A stretch of DNA of 64,000 nt from Nymphaea colorata (Eukaryota > Streptophyta > Magnoliopsida > Nymphaeales > Nymphaeaceae), in NCBI RefSeq assembly GCF_008831285.2, contig NC_045139.1, positions 13,250,354 to 13,314,353 of the forward strand, read 5' to 3'. Shown piece after piece: positions 1 to 12,900 of the stretch; position 1 is the first letter of the stretch, and the number at the start of each line of letters is the position of its first letter. The notes beneath the pieces were generated by a model. It was not told the origin of the DNA and made no database searches. It worked only from the letters and a program-made list of their open reading frames with translations. The translations under genes were made by a program, and so were the position numbers.

Positions 1-644
1 TTCAGATAAGTGATTATTCTTGCATTTTATCTCAACGATACTTTTAGTTTTAGGGGTTTTGTGCATTTCATGGCAGGAATCTTCTACAATATCTACTGTT
101 CTCATGAATTGACAAGTGTTCATGACATTCAATATCTTGATTTTAGGCTTTCCTGTTTATGTCATAGATTTGTCACGGAAAAATGGTACTTACCTTTGCA
201 CTTCTGTATTAGCTTCTATATTAAGCAAATATAACCATTATTCAGTGAAGGACTTAAGTTGGTGCCATGTTTCTAGGTCAAGACTTCCTCTTTTAGAAAT
301 GATTGATTTTTGGCACACGTCAGACACCATGATAAGGTAGGAAAGCTTGACCTTCTAATGCCATACGAACAGTGTTGGATACATAGTTGCTACTCACCCT
401 CTAAGATTCAAATCCCTAAATTTTGCATTTTCCTCTGTGATTCTTGTGCAGTTTATTTTTTGTATAAAAACCTGCTTTTTTGAAAGCAGTAAAGGACTTA
501 TTTGTGGTTTACTGTATCAATGAAGAAACAAGCAACAAAAAAAACTGATTTAGCAAGAAGTATACACACTTTCAAGCAAGGTGCTTCCAGAGCAGATATT
601 GGGCAGATAACATGGCCTTATCTACAAGGATAAGATATTAGTAC
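1..644 (-). other. Last visible intron of the ABCG22-type gene
   Basis: The donor GT is at 644-643, and no acceptor followed by the expected transmembrane exon (family pattern GLLFFIAVFWGFFP) can be read before position 1. AT-rich, with no recognisable gene on either strand. Confidence 0.7.
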
Positions 645-3600
645 CTGATCTTCCAGATTTTTAGGGGTATGGACATCCGAGTGCCACCATAATAGGCCCA
701 GAATAATTGCAGTAGAGAAAACTTGGGTCACCCGCATCCAGCTTAGATATTCATGTCGCCTTTCCTTTAAGCCTCTGCAAAACAAAATGGAGAATTGTTC
801 GGCCCAGCTTGTTCCCCATTCTCTGTGTTTACTTAGCACCTTAGACTTCAACTCATCATCAATGGGACTTGGCTTCAGCAGCTTCTTCTTTTCATTGTCT
901 GCAACCCTCGTCTCAAAGGCCTCAACCAAGTACTGATTAAACAGTTGAAGCCAGTAAAAAAAACCTTATCAATGTAAGCTTTAGAAACTCAAAAAACTGA
1001 GAAATTATCTGCACACACAGTTACACTGCATTAATTACTTTTATAGTAGCGAATAAGTCATGATTCTGTTGTTAATAAGATACAGGTAGGAGACAAACTG
1101 CAAACTCCTTTTTATGAACTAATCTTTCTACTGGCCATATTCATTTCTGCATCTTATAATCACTACAAAAGTGTCTACAAAAAGGTTTGCGCTATAAATA
1201 AATTTTGTTGAAGGACTGGGGCACACTCCAGCAAAACAAGGAATTCAAGTAAAAGAAAGTTCCAAACGAATACAGTTATAAAATGCATAAACCATCCAAA
1301 AGAGGGCCTTTCTGTTTATCAAAACATAAGAGGGTGAGACTTACATCATGTACGTCACATGGTGATAACTTTCCGTTTCGTGTCTCTGTCCGTGGGCTTC
1401 CAGTGTTTACTTTATCCTCCAGCTCAGATGGCACTGTTATATCAGTTACATTTCCATTTGCCAGATCAATCAAGAATTCTGCTGGGTTCATGGGAATGAG
1501 GGGAGAACACCCTACGGTTGAGAAGTAGCCAGTTGCGTCTTTTGCTTTGCCAAAATACAGCAAATTTCCCCTTCCCAGAAGAATCAACTTATCAAACTTC
1601 TGAAACAATCTGCTGGACGGTTGGTGAATTGTAGTTATCACTGTTTTACCAGCCTGGAACAAAAGGTTCAGAAGCTCAGAGGCATTATGGACCAGAATAT
1701 ACATCAACTTATTATGTAAGACGTTTTGGAATTATGACAATCACCCCATCTCATTAATCCTGTCGTTCCTTTTTACAAGAAGCGAGCCTGTTGATAGTGC
1801 TATTAAGGTTAGCATCAGGAAATAGGCGAAATTTTCAAACTTAATCATCATCAAACTAAATACTGTGGTCACTAATTCGAAGGCGGACAGTAATTGATTT
1901 TTTCAATATATTAACTGGAAATAGGAACCACGGATTAGACTAGGTCATAATCTGCAAAAGAAGGCCTCGCCTACTTGCTTAAGGGTGAAGGGTGATCGTC
2001 CGCACAGAATAGGTCCACAGGGCGTCGTCTTTAAGTTATAATAGGGGAGAAAGTCGAAGCAGTGTGACGAGACACGCAGATATTGGAGTTTAGGCAACGA
2101 TAAGAAAATAAAAATGGGTTCGAATGAGCACATTGATCATACCTCAGCTATGCCGTGCAACACCTGAATTATCCTCAATGCTGTTGTGGAATCCAAACCA
2201 GAAGTGGGCTCATCGAGGAAGAGAAGAGAAGGGTTGATCAGAATCTCATTCCCTATGCACACTCTCTTTCTCTCCCCACCAGACACCCCACGTACAAATG
2301 AACCGCCAATGATCGTATCCAAGCATCTGCGAGGAGAGATTAAAGTTAACGAACCAGAACTCGTGCCTCTAAAATCGATGCAAGTTGAATTCTTCGGCGG
2401 CGTAATCTCTTGCAGCACGCACGCAAGGACTTGATGAGGCAACCGGTAGATTTTAGCTCAGGGGAGGCTCCCATATGGGGTGACGGACAGAGTTCTCAAC
2501 CATGTGAGCCTCCCCGACAACCCCAAGCCTTCTTCCGGTCCAAGGAATTTCATCACCTATTGCTATTGGGGACCAAAGTTTGTCGACGGTGGTGCTGCTG
2601 ATCAACGAAATGGATGCCATCTCTTTAGAGGAGAGAAAAGGTTAATCAGATCAGGCAAGGCAAGAGTAAAGAGTAATGACCTCTCCAGACCAAGCTCAGA
2701 TATGACATGTAGAGCTCTTTCCTCCTTCTCCTGCTTCGTGAGCGTGCGGGGAAGTCGAAGGAGCGCGGAGTATGTCAGCGTCTCCCTCACCGTGAGGTGA
2801 GGAAACAGAACGTCGTCCTGAGTGACGAACCCAACCCTGCAAGCGCGCCAAGGCAACCGCGTCAAACAGTAACATTCTCTTCGGTACCTTCATGAACCGA
2901 CCCGGTATATGCATATCGGCATCAGGTCGGGAGTCGGGAAGGGGAGGTAGGTTAACGAATTGACTCGGACCCACTTTGTTTTTGGGTCAAATTTGGTCAG
3001 AGTTAAACTCATGAAAAGAGATTGGAGTATGTTCTTACTAGTTTTGGGGGTTGGGTTGCCTCAGGTCTCCTTTCCCGTGATTCTCTGTACCTTATGTGGG
3101 TAAGTGGATGGCATGAACACTTTACAGTAGTCCACCGTAAGAGTTGGTTCATAGAATGGAAAAACAAAAAGGTTGGTGGTTGTGTGTTGGGTACAATGAA
3201 CCGCAAGGGGCCTCTCCCCCTGCCTACTACAACTCTCTGCAAAAATGGGAGTGACACTCACCTTTTTCCTTTTCTCGACCATCTTTATCATCGCCGTTGC
3301 CTCAGAAAAGGACGTTGACAGACGTCTACTCTCTCTATCTGCCTATCTGTACAGAGTATGGGCCGGTGAACCATTAATTAATTAATGGGTTTGTTCTCCC
3401 ATGGACTGGCCATGATATGATGATATCTAAGTCCTTGTGCAAGGGAAGGGGAAGGGAGGAGATGCCTGGTGTGGCGGGGGACCAAGAAAGAAGAGAGGGA
3501 AGGGAAGAAAGAGATGGAGAAACCCTTGAGGAAAGGGCATCTTTCGAATAGGTGCCCGTGAAGGGCGACCCCATCAATGTGCACATGAGCCGCTGCTCAC

Positions 3601-5648
3601 CTAATTATTAAGGGCGAGGGGGAGGGGGAGGGGGAGGGGAAGGGAGGTGCTTTCACAGCAAGCATCACGCATATTGGCCACCCACGTTTCGCTTTTCCTA
3701 GCTCCATTTAACACGGAGGAGAGTATTCTCCACCACCCACTCACCGGACAATTCCACCACCCCACGCCACTCCCTTGCCCCCCCCCCCCCTCCCCCGGCG
3801 ACGAAGACAGACATCGAATTAATTGCAATGCGTTGTTAATTTGCTAACTAAAGAAAGCATGCATGTAAGGAAGGAAGGAAGGAAGGGGATGAGGAGGACC
3901 TGCTCTTAAGAGGCTTAGAGAAAGGGAGGTCATTGTAGGTGACTGATCCACCGCAGATGTTCCTCTGTCTTACCCTCCCACTCAGCACGTTCAGCAGGCT
4001 CGTCTTCCCACTCCCCGATGGTCCCATCAGCGCCAGCACTTCCCCGGGATCGGCAGATCCTGTTATTCCCTTGAGGATTTCCTTCTCCGATGCCCCCTTC
4101 CCACCGCCCTTCACCCCCACCTTGTATTTTACCTCCCAGAACTTCATGCATGTTCCCCCATCATTTGTTTCAAGCCAACATAGAAAATACAGTGGTTAGC
4201 TTCTAATATAATATAATGGATATGGTCGCCAGCATCATACAGCAACCAACATTGATTTTTCAAGAAATGAAATTCAACGTTCCGACAGAGAAAAGATATG
4301 CAGCTAGCGACAAAAAGCACCTGTAAATATACCGACCACCTGTTACTACACACCTTCAGAAAAATCGGCAAGGTGGGCTCCGTGATAGTTGCAGTCTTTT
4401 TACTGTTACCTGTTTCCAGATCATCCCCTGCGAGGTGGTTTAAAAATTAGTTTTGTTTCTGATGAACCTGAGGATTTATACACACGCAGAGAGAATTTTC
4501 TTTATTGGAGCCTATGTGTAATGGCTTCTTTGGGGAAACAAAATAAAGGGTATGACTCTGTATAGGTTAAAAATCCCAAATCAGATATTCAATGCATGCA
4601 TATCTTTTCTGAAGACATGCTCATAAGCTTTGTTACAGTAGTAAGGACTTTATAAAATGAAAACCAAGTTTCTGGTCAGAACAAGTCATTTACAATACGG
4701 ACGTAAGTAAATAAAAAGCTCTGCCACTCCATCTACTGGCTTCGATAAAGCAAAAACCAAATTAAGCGGCTGCCTTTTAGAAGTTTTAGGGAGGTCATTA
4801 AGAATAAAATTGGATTCTCGTCAGGACTTCTGTTAATTTGGTGATCATTTTCACTTACAGACCATGGGTGTATGATCACAAACCTTAAAAGTAACTTAAA
4901 TGCTGCGAAATGCACTAGGCACCATGAAGCTGCCAGAAACGGAAAAGATTGGAAGCTGGCAGAACGATTTTTATTGGCGGTCGCTAAAAGGTAGGCAATT
5001 TAGTGGTTCATTTGAACAGAAATATATTCCACGTTAAGTCCTTCCTTCCTTTCCCTCTACCAGACACCACACACGTCCAGCATCTGGCATATCATCTACT
5101 TTGTTTCCCCTACAGAATTAGTTAGAGTTGTAGGTTTAAGCAACGGAATGGAACGTCTCTGCCATTCGCAGAGCAGAGAGAGAGAGAGAGAGAGAAAAAG
5201 AGTTGAGGCCAGTGCGCCCATGAAGCCTGGCTTACGCAGGAGCAAAGATGATGGAGGTCATGATAGACGATATATATAATTATATATGTTGAAGGATACG
5301 TGTAAGAATACCATTGTTGTTTTCATCGGGGAAGCCATGAAGGTCTGCCATGCCCTCTGGCGGCAAAGTGAAGCCTGCTAGCGAGAAAGAGAACCCCATG
5401 CTGGCGCTGGACGCCCTGCTTAGCGCCGCCATCGACGACTCCTCCGCGAAGGTTCCGATGCCCAGCGCGTCCAGCTCTTCCTTGAGCTGCTCGCTCCGCG
5501 CCTTCCGAATGTGAATCTTCCGCCCCAAACTGGATTTCCTGGCCCCCGTCGGGTAGGGCGCGCCATTCTCGGTGTCCGTCGACCTCCTGGCCGTCGAAAA
5601 TTCAAGTTGCTCGGATCTCGTCCTTGGGATTCCAGACCTGGACTCCAT
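645..5648 (-). CDS. ABCG22: ABCG22-type half-size ABC transporter (partial, C-terminal exons off window)
   Basis: Exons in transcript order: 5648-5312, 4427-4354, 4141-3900, 2836-2681, 2326-2143, 1653-1345, 932-645. All junctions are GT-AG and keep phase, giving 530 codons. The N-terminus carries the RTRSEQL and [11 protein letters not shown] blocks and the ALSRASSAS(M)GFSFS stretch that I associate with Arabidopsis ABCG22. The nucleotide-binding domain shows Walker [11 protein letters not shown]-loop TQDDVLF, signature VSGGERKR, Walker [13 protein letters not shown] and H-loop TIHQPS, all intact. Exon 7 ends at [10 protein letters not shown]...NLEDQ, just before the expected transmembrane helices, which must lie left of position 1 after an intron longer than 644 bp. 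ABCG22 is a plasma-membrane half transporter linked in Arabidopsis to stomatal control and drought response; that role is carried over by homology. The start is the ATG at 5648. It directly follows TTGCAG, so a 5'UTR intron ending there is possible. Confidence 0.93.
3608..3645 (+). repeat. G-rich (GGGGGA)n run in an ABCG22 intron
   Basis: Successive G-runs of four to five bases separated by single A residues, inside the 1063-bp intron between exons 3 and 4. A separate C-run (about 3779-3796) lies 130 bp downstream on the + strand. Both strands therefore have G-quadruplex potential by composition; no function is shown. Confidence 0.75.
5171..5203 (+). repeat. (AG)n microsatellite
   Basis: About ten AG units followed by an A-rich tail, inside the first intron of the ABCG22-type gene. 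Confidence 0.85.
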
Positions 5649-6234
5649 CTGCAACCCTCTCGTCCGAAAAGAAGGAGAACAAGACTCGACTTAGTTAGAA
5701 CCTGTGAGATTAATTAGTATTCCTTCCCCTCAGTTGAGAAGCAACCTGTGATTAATTTGTCACCTTGTTCGAACAAGAAGATGACGATGATATATGGGGG
5801 GCGGGTGGAAGAAATGGAAGGAAAAAAAGGATTGAAAATAGACAAAAAGAAGAGAAGAGGGAAAAAAAGGAGGAGGAAGAAGAAGGTGAGAGGGGTTAGT
5901 GAAGGCAGGTGTACTTAGAGTGGTTCATGTTATATGCAGTCTGCGTTACTGGAATTACTGAAACGGGCTTCCAGAGGCAGGTGTATTACTGAAAAAGGAA
6001 AAGGAAACTAGTGGGGGAGCTTAGCCTTAGAGGCAATGAGGAGAAAGGGTGGGCGTAGTTATGGAGAGGGAGGACCACTCGACAACAAATAATGATCCTT
6101 TGATCGTGAAAATATCGTTTCGTCCACCGAGTTTAGCCTCACTGTCTCCTCTTCCTAGGGGAAGCAGCAGCTTAGCCTACCAAAGAGGAGGGTGACCCAG
6201 CTGCAACTATTTCTTTCTTCACTCAACCACCAAC

Positions 6235-6358
6235 CCTTAGTCTTGAGTAAGCAAGTGCAGGAAGAAAGAGGCGTCCCTTAGTCTTGAGTAAGCAAGTGCA
6301 GGAAGAAAGAGGCGTCCCTTAGTCTTGAGTAAGCAAGTGCAGGAAGAAAGAGGCGTCC
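6235..6358 (+). repeat. 41-bp minisatellite, three copies
   Basis: A 41-bp unit containing TCTTGAGTAAGCAAGTGCAG begins at 6241, 6282 and 6323, with essentially identical copies. It lies about 600 bp upstream of the ABCG22 start codon. The near-identity suggests recent replication slippage or unequal exchange. Confidence 0.95.
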
Positions 6359-8873
6359 ACTTCATGGAAGGGGAAAAAATAAAATGGGGCCTCCCAAATC
6401 TGAACGGCCCCCATCAGGCTCCCTAGGATGAATATTCCAGACGAAGTTATACTGATCCCAATTTTATGATATGATTTTGGGCCATGACAGCCTTGATGAG
6501 ATTATCAGCAAATGTCATATGCAGGGAAACTGGAGGAGACATTGTAATCTTGTTTTCCATGAATATGGATCAGTTTTCTTTTCCCGTTCGAATGAAAAAA
6601 GATTAAGACGATGAAACTGATGCTCTGAAACATGAGACTACATACGTGGGTGTTTTTTTTCTGGTCCACCAACTAAACAGGCTTGGCTTGTGATGATAAA
6701 ATGATCAAGCTTGGCTTGTAGAATCCCAAGCTGGACGTCACCCATTTGCAGATCAGAAGACATGTCAATTCAACAACACATATGACGTCTCAACTCCATT
6801 CACATCTTGTGCTTAATTCCTCAACCACGTCCTACTAGCTTCTCCCCTTTTCCCCATAAGTTAAGCATGATCAAATTAATCCGTTAGCATATCATGTGAG
6901 TTTGTCATATAGTTCAACATATCTTACTATGAGAAATGAAAACCTAGACATTAATGGAATTGGGTAAATTATCCAGTTCAGTTCCCGGGTGGTGAACTGG
7001 AGAAAATAATCTTATGTGCATTTTTAAAATCACAGGGCGAAGATGTTAAAAATAAGGAAAAATCACAAAGTAGAAATTAAAGAAACGAATAAAGTGTAAG
7101 ATAGAAGAGCATCTTGGAACCTAACACTAGTACTAAGTCTGGTAAATTCGCAACGTGGCCTATTCAAAAGAATTTTGATAAAAGCACTTAGGTGCTGACG
7201 CTACCATGGCTGGCGGCTGGGTGGAGGGGAACGCAGGTACGATGAGATGCCGACACAAGGTTGGCCGGTAAAAGCAAAATTTTGGAGGCGTCCATACTCT
7301 TTATCTCCATTTATTAATGGCGCTAAGCATGATGGCCTCAAAAATCTCATCGTCCCTCACATTGGACGGCTCTCCCATTTTGATCTTCTTCATTTGCCTT
7401 CTTTATTTCTTCTTGAAAGCAATAAGGAAGGAAGGAAGGAAATGGGAGTAGGGAGGAAGCAGGAAGAAGACAGGCGAAACTTGTGTACGATTGGAGGTTG
7501 GAGTCTAGCATATTGCATGGAGATGGGCGTCCTCGACCTCTTGGTCTGGAGAATGTAATGTTCTTGGAAAAGGTAGGTTCATCCCTCGTAACACGGAGGA
7601 GGACATTTTTTGTCTCTATCAACACAACTCATATGGTATTTAATGTTTTCATCGCATTTGCACTATCCAATCCCAGCAAACGGGGCCCTCTTGAGCTTTT
7701 CTGTTTAACCTTCAGGACAGTAGAAAATTCAGTAGTACCTGTTAGAGAGAAGCTGAGAGTACAGACGATAAAATGCATAGATGTGTCCACTCTTTCTCTT
7801 TCAGTACTCCCTCCAAATTATGTTTCTTCTAGAAAGAAGTGAACTCAATCACAATGAAATTGGATTCAGGACGTACGATTGACTGTTCAAAATCTTCAAG
7901 GAACAGTTTATGAACAAAAGAAGTGGAGGTTCAATTTCCTCAAGCAGCAAGGAGTACCTAAACACGGTGCGCGCATCTTCTTTCAGAAAACGACCAATTG
8001 AAACACAATGCATGAAAGGAAGCAAACTAAAATATAAGAGCATGCAAAATATAGATTTCGAGAGCAGTTGCAGACGATCGTCACCTGGACAATTATAAAG
8101 TGTTTAATTTTTTTGTGGTACAATCGGCCGGGATTTGTTATAATTCTAATTGGATACTTATATTAATTAATGCTAATTATGGCATGTTAAGGAGGCAGAA
8201 GCAGTTTAGTAAACAGAACTCCAATGATATCTAATTGCATGTGTGCATGGAAGAGATCAAAAAGCTTGATCGACATAACATATGCTAGAAAATAGCACGA
8301 AGCACATTAATATATAATTAAGCAATATAGCTAGGTGGTGAAAATGAAGGCCATTTATTACGTGCTAAAATTGATCATGAAATGAAGATGAGCACAGCGA
8401 TTGGTCGCCTGTCAATTGTTTGGTAAGGTAGAAACCCAATTCATTCACAATCATTGAATGGGGCAATGTCAGGTTTGAAAGTGATTCAAGTGCCAAATCT
8501 AAGAAAATCCGGTACCTTAGGTGTCGGCTGACTAGGGAAATAGGTCGGGGGGATTTGCTTTTGGAGTAGTAATGAGGTGTGGGGCTCCCAGTCCTGAGCG
8601 TCCGCCGTCCACCAATGTAGAAGGAGCATGGCCGGAGGGCGGATGGGTGGCGGAGGTGGCTTCCCTCTCGCTCAGGGCACGTCCTCTTCATGAAAGGGAC
8701 ACCGGCCCTGCACTGCAAATCCTGCTACTCCACGCGTACGGTGTACAATCTGCAGGCCGCTACCTCATTACTACACCAAAAATCAGGGTTACGCATGGAT
8801 GCCGATCCTGACGTGTTAAGGTCTGCTAGTTCCTTTCCGTTTTCTTCTTCGTGGGAGAAGATTTGATTGATGG

Positions 8874-8875
<2 letters not shown>

Positions 8876-8922
<47 letters not shown>
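8876..8922 (+). repeat. (CT)n microsatellite
   Basis: More than twenty uninterrupted CT units. No gene context seen. Confidence 0.95.
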
Positions 8923-8926
<4 letters not shown>

Positions 8927-9653
8927 GATTTAGTTTTCTTTTTTCCATGCATTCGTATATGCGCTAACAATGTTAGAGATTTTTGTGATGCCTTCTCATC
9001 TGGTGAGTTGGTGACTATGAAATAATGTCTACAAGCCAAGTGCGCGCAGCGGGCTACCGTTTTCCCTCCTTCACTGTCAGGGGTTGGTTGTTCGTATAAT
9101 TCAATGAGAAGACGAGATCTTAGAAAAGTTTCACCACAAAGTGGTTGACAGGAACCTTTGCGTCCGAGCTTGAGCCAGAAAACGGAGACGTTGCGATCAC
9201 CTTGATTCTTGGTTCTCTGGTTTAGATGCCATCAAGATTCACACAATCGATTTGGACCAGCGGTTTCTGTTGCTGCGGCGTGTTTCATGGAGAGTTAGCC
9301 CATATCTTGTATGTTCACTTTATCAAGTAAGTTAATATTCATGAAAATTTATACAAGCTAGATGCTTGTCATATTGGAAACTAAGAGCATGGGAATGAAG
9401 CGTATGGATCAATACGGGAAAACAAGATGAAAGAGCGATGGAGCAGTATGAAATGGGCTATTGCAAGATTTAGTAGTACTTTGGAGGCATTCAGTTTCCC
9501 TGTTCTCGTAATCTTCTCTCTGATCAGTAGCTAGGGGGCGTCCGATTTAATTTTTCCGGCGGATAGGGAGTGGAGAGGTTTTTGGATCCATGAGCACACC
9601 GATGGAGATGATTGATGCTGCCATCATTCCTTAACTTGCTGGAGGGTTGGGAA

Positions 9654-9954
9654 TGTTGAAAGTTTTGGTTTAAAATAAAGGTTCAGACTTGAGGATTGGG
9701 TCCATGAATCATATTGTTATCTCATTCGAATAAAGATGTTACTAGAAGCGTCTAGAAAAAGGGAGAAACAAATTCTGTTAAAAGGTTCTGTCTGATTATT
9801 GGTTGATTGGCTGGCTTGTAACCTCCTACCTGCTGTATGTATATATATCTCAAAAGGGAATGAGTGAAATAAGTTTTTTCCTCCCTTCCACGACTCTTTC
9901 TCTCTCTCTGCTCTGTTTTGCTCTGTTCTTGCTTGTTATGTTGTTCTTCTTACA
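9654..9954 (+). repeat. 5' LTR of the complete copia element
   Basis: 301 bp, TG...CA ends. It contains a TATA-like stretch (about 9838-9848) expected to act as the element's promoter, followed by a CT-rich segment (about 9881-9912). Confidence 0.96.
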
Positions 9955-9966
9955 TGGTATCAGAGC
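9955..9966 (+). other. tRNA primer-binding site
   Basis: TGGTATCAGAGC, complementary to the 3' end of plant initiator tRNA-Met, begins directly after the LTR. This is the usual primer for plant copia elements. Confidence 0.93.
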
Positions 9967-9996
9967 TTCATTAACCTGAAGTGTTCTTCTGTCTTC

Positions 9997-12900
9997 ATGG
10001 CTTCATCATCGATTGCCCCAGAAAGTGCTCCTCAAGGTGAATCGAATACAAGAGGATCGAACAGTGTGTTGCTGAATCATCCTGATCAAGTCGATGGCTT
10101 CAATAATCCACTGTATCTCCACCACTCAGACAGTCCTGGTGCTGTCCTAGTTTCACAATCATTGACAGGTGATAATTACCTTACTTGGAGTCGGGCAATG
10201 GTGATGGCCTTAACAGCCAAGAACAAGTTGTGTTTTATTGATGGGTCCTTGCAAGAGCCAGACCCATCATCTGCAGAGCACATTTTGTGGAGGAGATCCA
10301 ATACTATGGTGTTGTCTTGGATAATCAACTCCGTGGCGAAGGATATAGCAAACAGCATCATATATGCAACGACGGCACATGAGGTATGGACTGATTTGCA
10401 GCATCGTTATACTCAAAGTATTGCTCCTAGAAAATATCAAATTAAATCTGCTATAAGCAGACACACGCAGGAGACACAAGGTGTCACTGCATACTATACC
10501 AAACTCAAAGGCTATTGGGATGAGCTAGCTTCCTATGAGCCGCTTCCTGTCTGCACATGTGGGACTATGAAGATCATTTTTGATAAGGAGCAGGAAGAGA
10601 GAGTCATTCAGTTCCTAATGGGACTGAATGAGTCATATAACTCTATTAGAGGACAGATCCTTCTCATGGATCCTTTTCCCCCAATAGCAAAGGTATATTC
10701 TCTAATCCTGCAAGAAGAGAAGCAGCGAGAGGCAAGACTGTTGCCTTCTACAGAGCATATCAGTTTGGTTGCTTCTCAATATGATAATCGAATGTTCAAA
10801 GGAAATACCCAAAGACGTCAACATTGCACATACTGTCAAAAAATGGGTCACACAAAGGACAAGTGTTACAAACTGCATGGTTACCCAAATGAGTTTAAGT
10901 CAATTAAGCAGAGACAAGAGAAAACACAACAATGTGTAGTGCAAGGAGAAAAATCGAATGGGAAAGGCGTCTCTGCTGCAGCATCTAGTGGTTCTGTAAG
11001 TTTTGAGGCAAATATGGCTCAATCCAGCAAGGAAAGTGTGCCAATCTTCACCATGGAAGAATACAATCAGATTATTCAATTGCTGAAAGAGAAACCACCA
11101 GTCTCTTATGCAAATTTTGCAGGTATTTCCATTACCCTAAAAGATGCATGGATCATTGACAGTGGTGCCAGTGATCACATGACATCTTCATTGTCAAGTC
11201 TGGTTAATGTTTCAAAACTTCAAACTGTTTTTCCTATCAGATTACCCAACAATAATATTGTCCATGCAACTTACCAAGGTGATGCTGTAATCTCTTCTTC
11301 AATCAGATTACATCATGTTTATTACATTCCAAATTTTAATTTCAATCTGATATCTGTCAGTCAATTAATCAAGCAGTTGAACTGTGATGTTTTGTTCTCT
11401 ACCTGTGGCTGTGTCATACAGGACCAGATGTCCAAGATGGAGATTGGAGCTGCTGAACTGAGAAGTGGCATATATTGCTTCAAAAGTCATAATTCTGCAA
11501 ATGGATTGACTACCAATTTTGATTACCATTTACCTTCTGTATCTACAGCAACCAAATCTCATGATCCCTTGGACCTTTGGCATTTGCGCTTGGGTCATCC
11601 TTCTAGCCTTAAAAATAAACTTTTCTCTGCACAAGACTCTAAGATAGTGTTGAACAACAATCAATGTCATACTTGTTCTATTTCAAAGCAGACTCGTCTG
11701 CCTTTCAATGTTAGAGAACTTTCTTCTTCAAAGCCCTTCCAAATGGTGCATTGTGATATTTGGGGACCTTATTCACAAGTCTCACTCACTGGTGCACATT
11801 ATTTTTTGAGTCTAGTTGATGACTACTCACGTTGCACCTGGGTGTTTTTAATGCGCCACAAGTATGAGACACAATACAATCTCAAACAGTTTTGTAATCT
11901 GGTTGAAAATCAGTTTAAAATTACAATACTAAAAATAAGGAGTGATAATGGGTCAGAGTTTTTGTCTCAAGAGCTACAAACCTTTTTTCAGCAGAAAGGA
12001 ATTATACATGAAAGGAGTTGCGCCTATACACCTCAACAAAACGGCGTGGTTGAGAGGAAGCACAGACATCTTCTAACAGTGGCTCGTGCACTTCGATTCC
12101 AGGCCAATTTACCTTTAAAATTCTGGGGCGAATGTGTGTTGACAGCAACTTACTTAATAAATAGAACTCCCTCACCTTTGTTAAATGGAGTCACACCTTA
12201 TGAAAGGCTCTTTCAAAGAAAACCAACGTATAATCATCTTAGAACATTTGGTTGTTTGTGCTATGTGACAAATTTAAGACCAAGCAGTAAATTTGATGAA
12301 AGAGCACAAATGTGTGTTTTCTTAGGGTACCCCTTTGGTAGAAAGGCATATCTTGTTTATAATATGAAAACAAAAAAATTGATGGTGAGTCGTGATGTCA
12401 AGTTTCATGAACATGTATTTCCTTTTTTAAATTCAAAGGAAGAAATAGAAACTTCTGTTGTGCCTTTACCTATCGAAGATGTCATGTGCAGGGAAAGCGA
12501 AGTTCAAGAGAAAGAAGGTGAAAAATCTCAACTCTTCACAAAAATTGATCAATCTGAAAACTTACCATTTCAATCCACTTCAAGTGAACTTCAATCCATG
12601 AACTCTTCTGCTGAAATAGAATATGATACAAGTCAGCATCAAAGCCTTCGTCGCTCTAATCGAATTCGGAAATCATCTGTTTTGCTTAAGGATTTTTATT
12701 GCAATGCTGCTACTTCTGGTTCAGAAGCTACATCAAAGTCAAGGAATGGTCATTACAGCAGGTATCCAGTCTCAAACTTTGTTTCATTCAACCAATTCTC
12801 ACCACAACATAAATCATTCCTTTTGTCCATATCTCAATCATCTGATCCATATTTCTATGATGAGGCAAAACACTTAGCTTGCTGGAAAGATGCCATGGCA

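Larger units (their letters stand above)
5649..9648. other. Gene-poor upstream region of ABCG22
   Basis: Positions 5780-5900 are purine-rich on the + strand, so pyrimidine-rich in the sense of the ABCG22-type gene, as in a plant promoter or leader. The rest holds the 41-bp minisatellite (6235-6358), the (CT)n run (8876-8922) and short unsupported ORFs. I recognise no further gene. Around 8770 there is a short stretch, ACTACACCAAAAAT, loosely like a CACTA terminus, too short to call. Confidence 0.5.

Noticed and set aside
8365-8718. 117-codon minus-strand frame
   Set aside because: No domain, no splice partners and no promoter features; composition looks like random open frame.
8760-8820. CACTA transposon end near ACTACACCAAAAAT
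   Set aside because: Only a few bases resemble the terminus and no inverted partner or 3-bp duplication was found.
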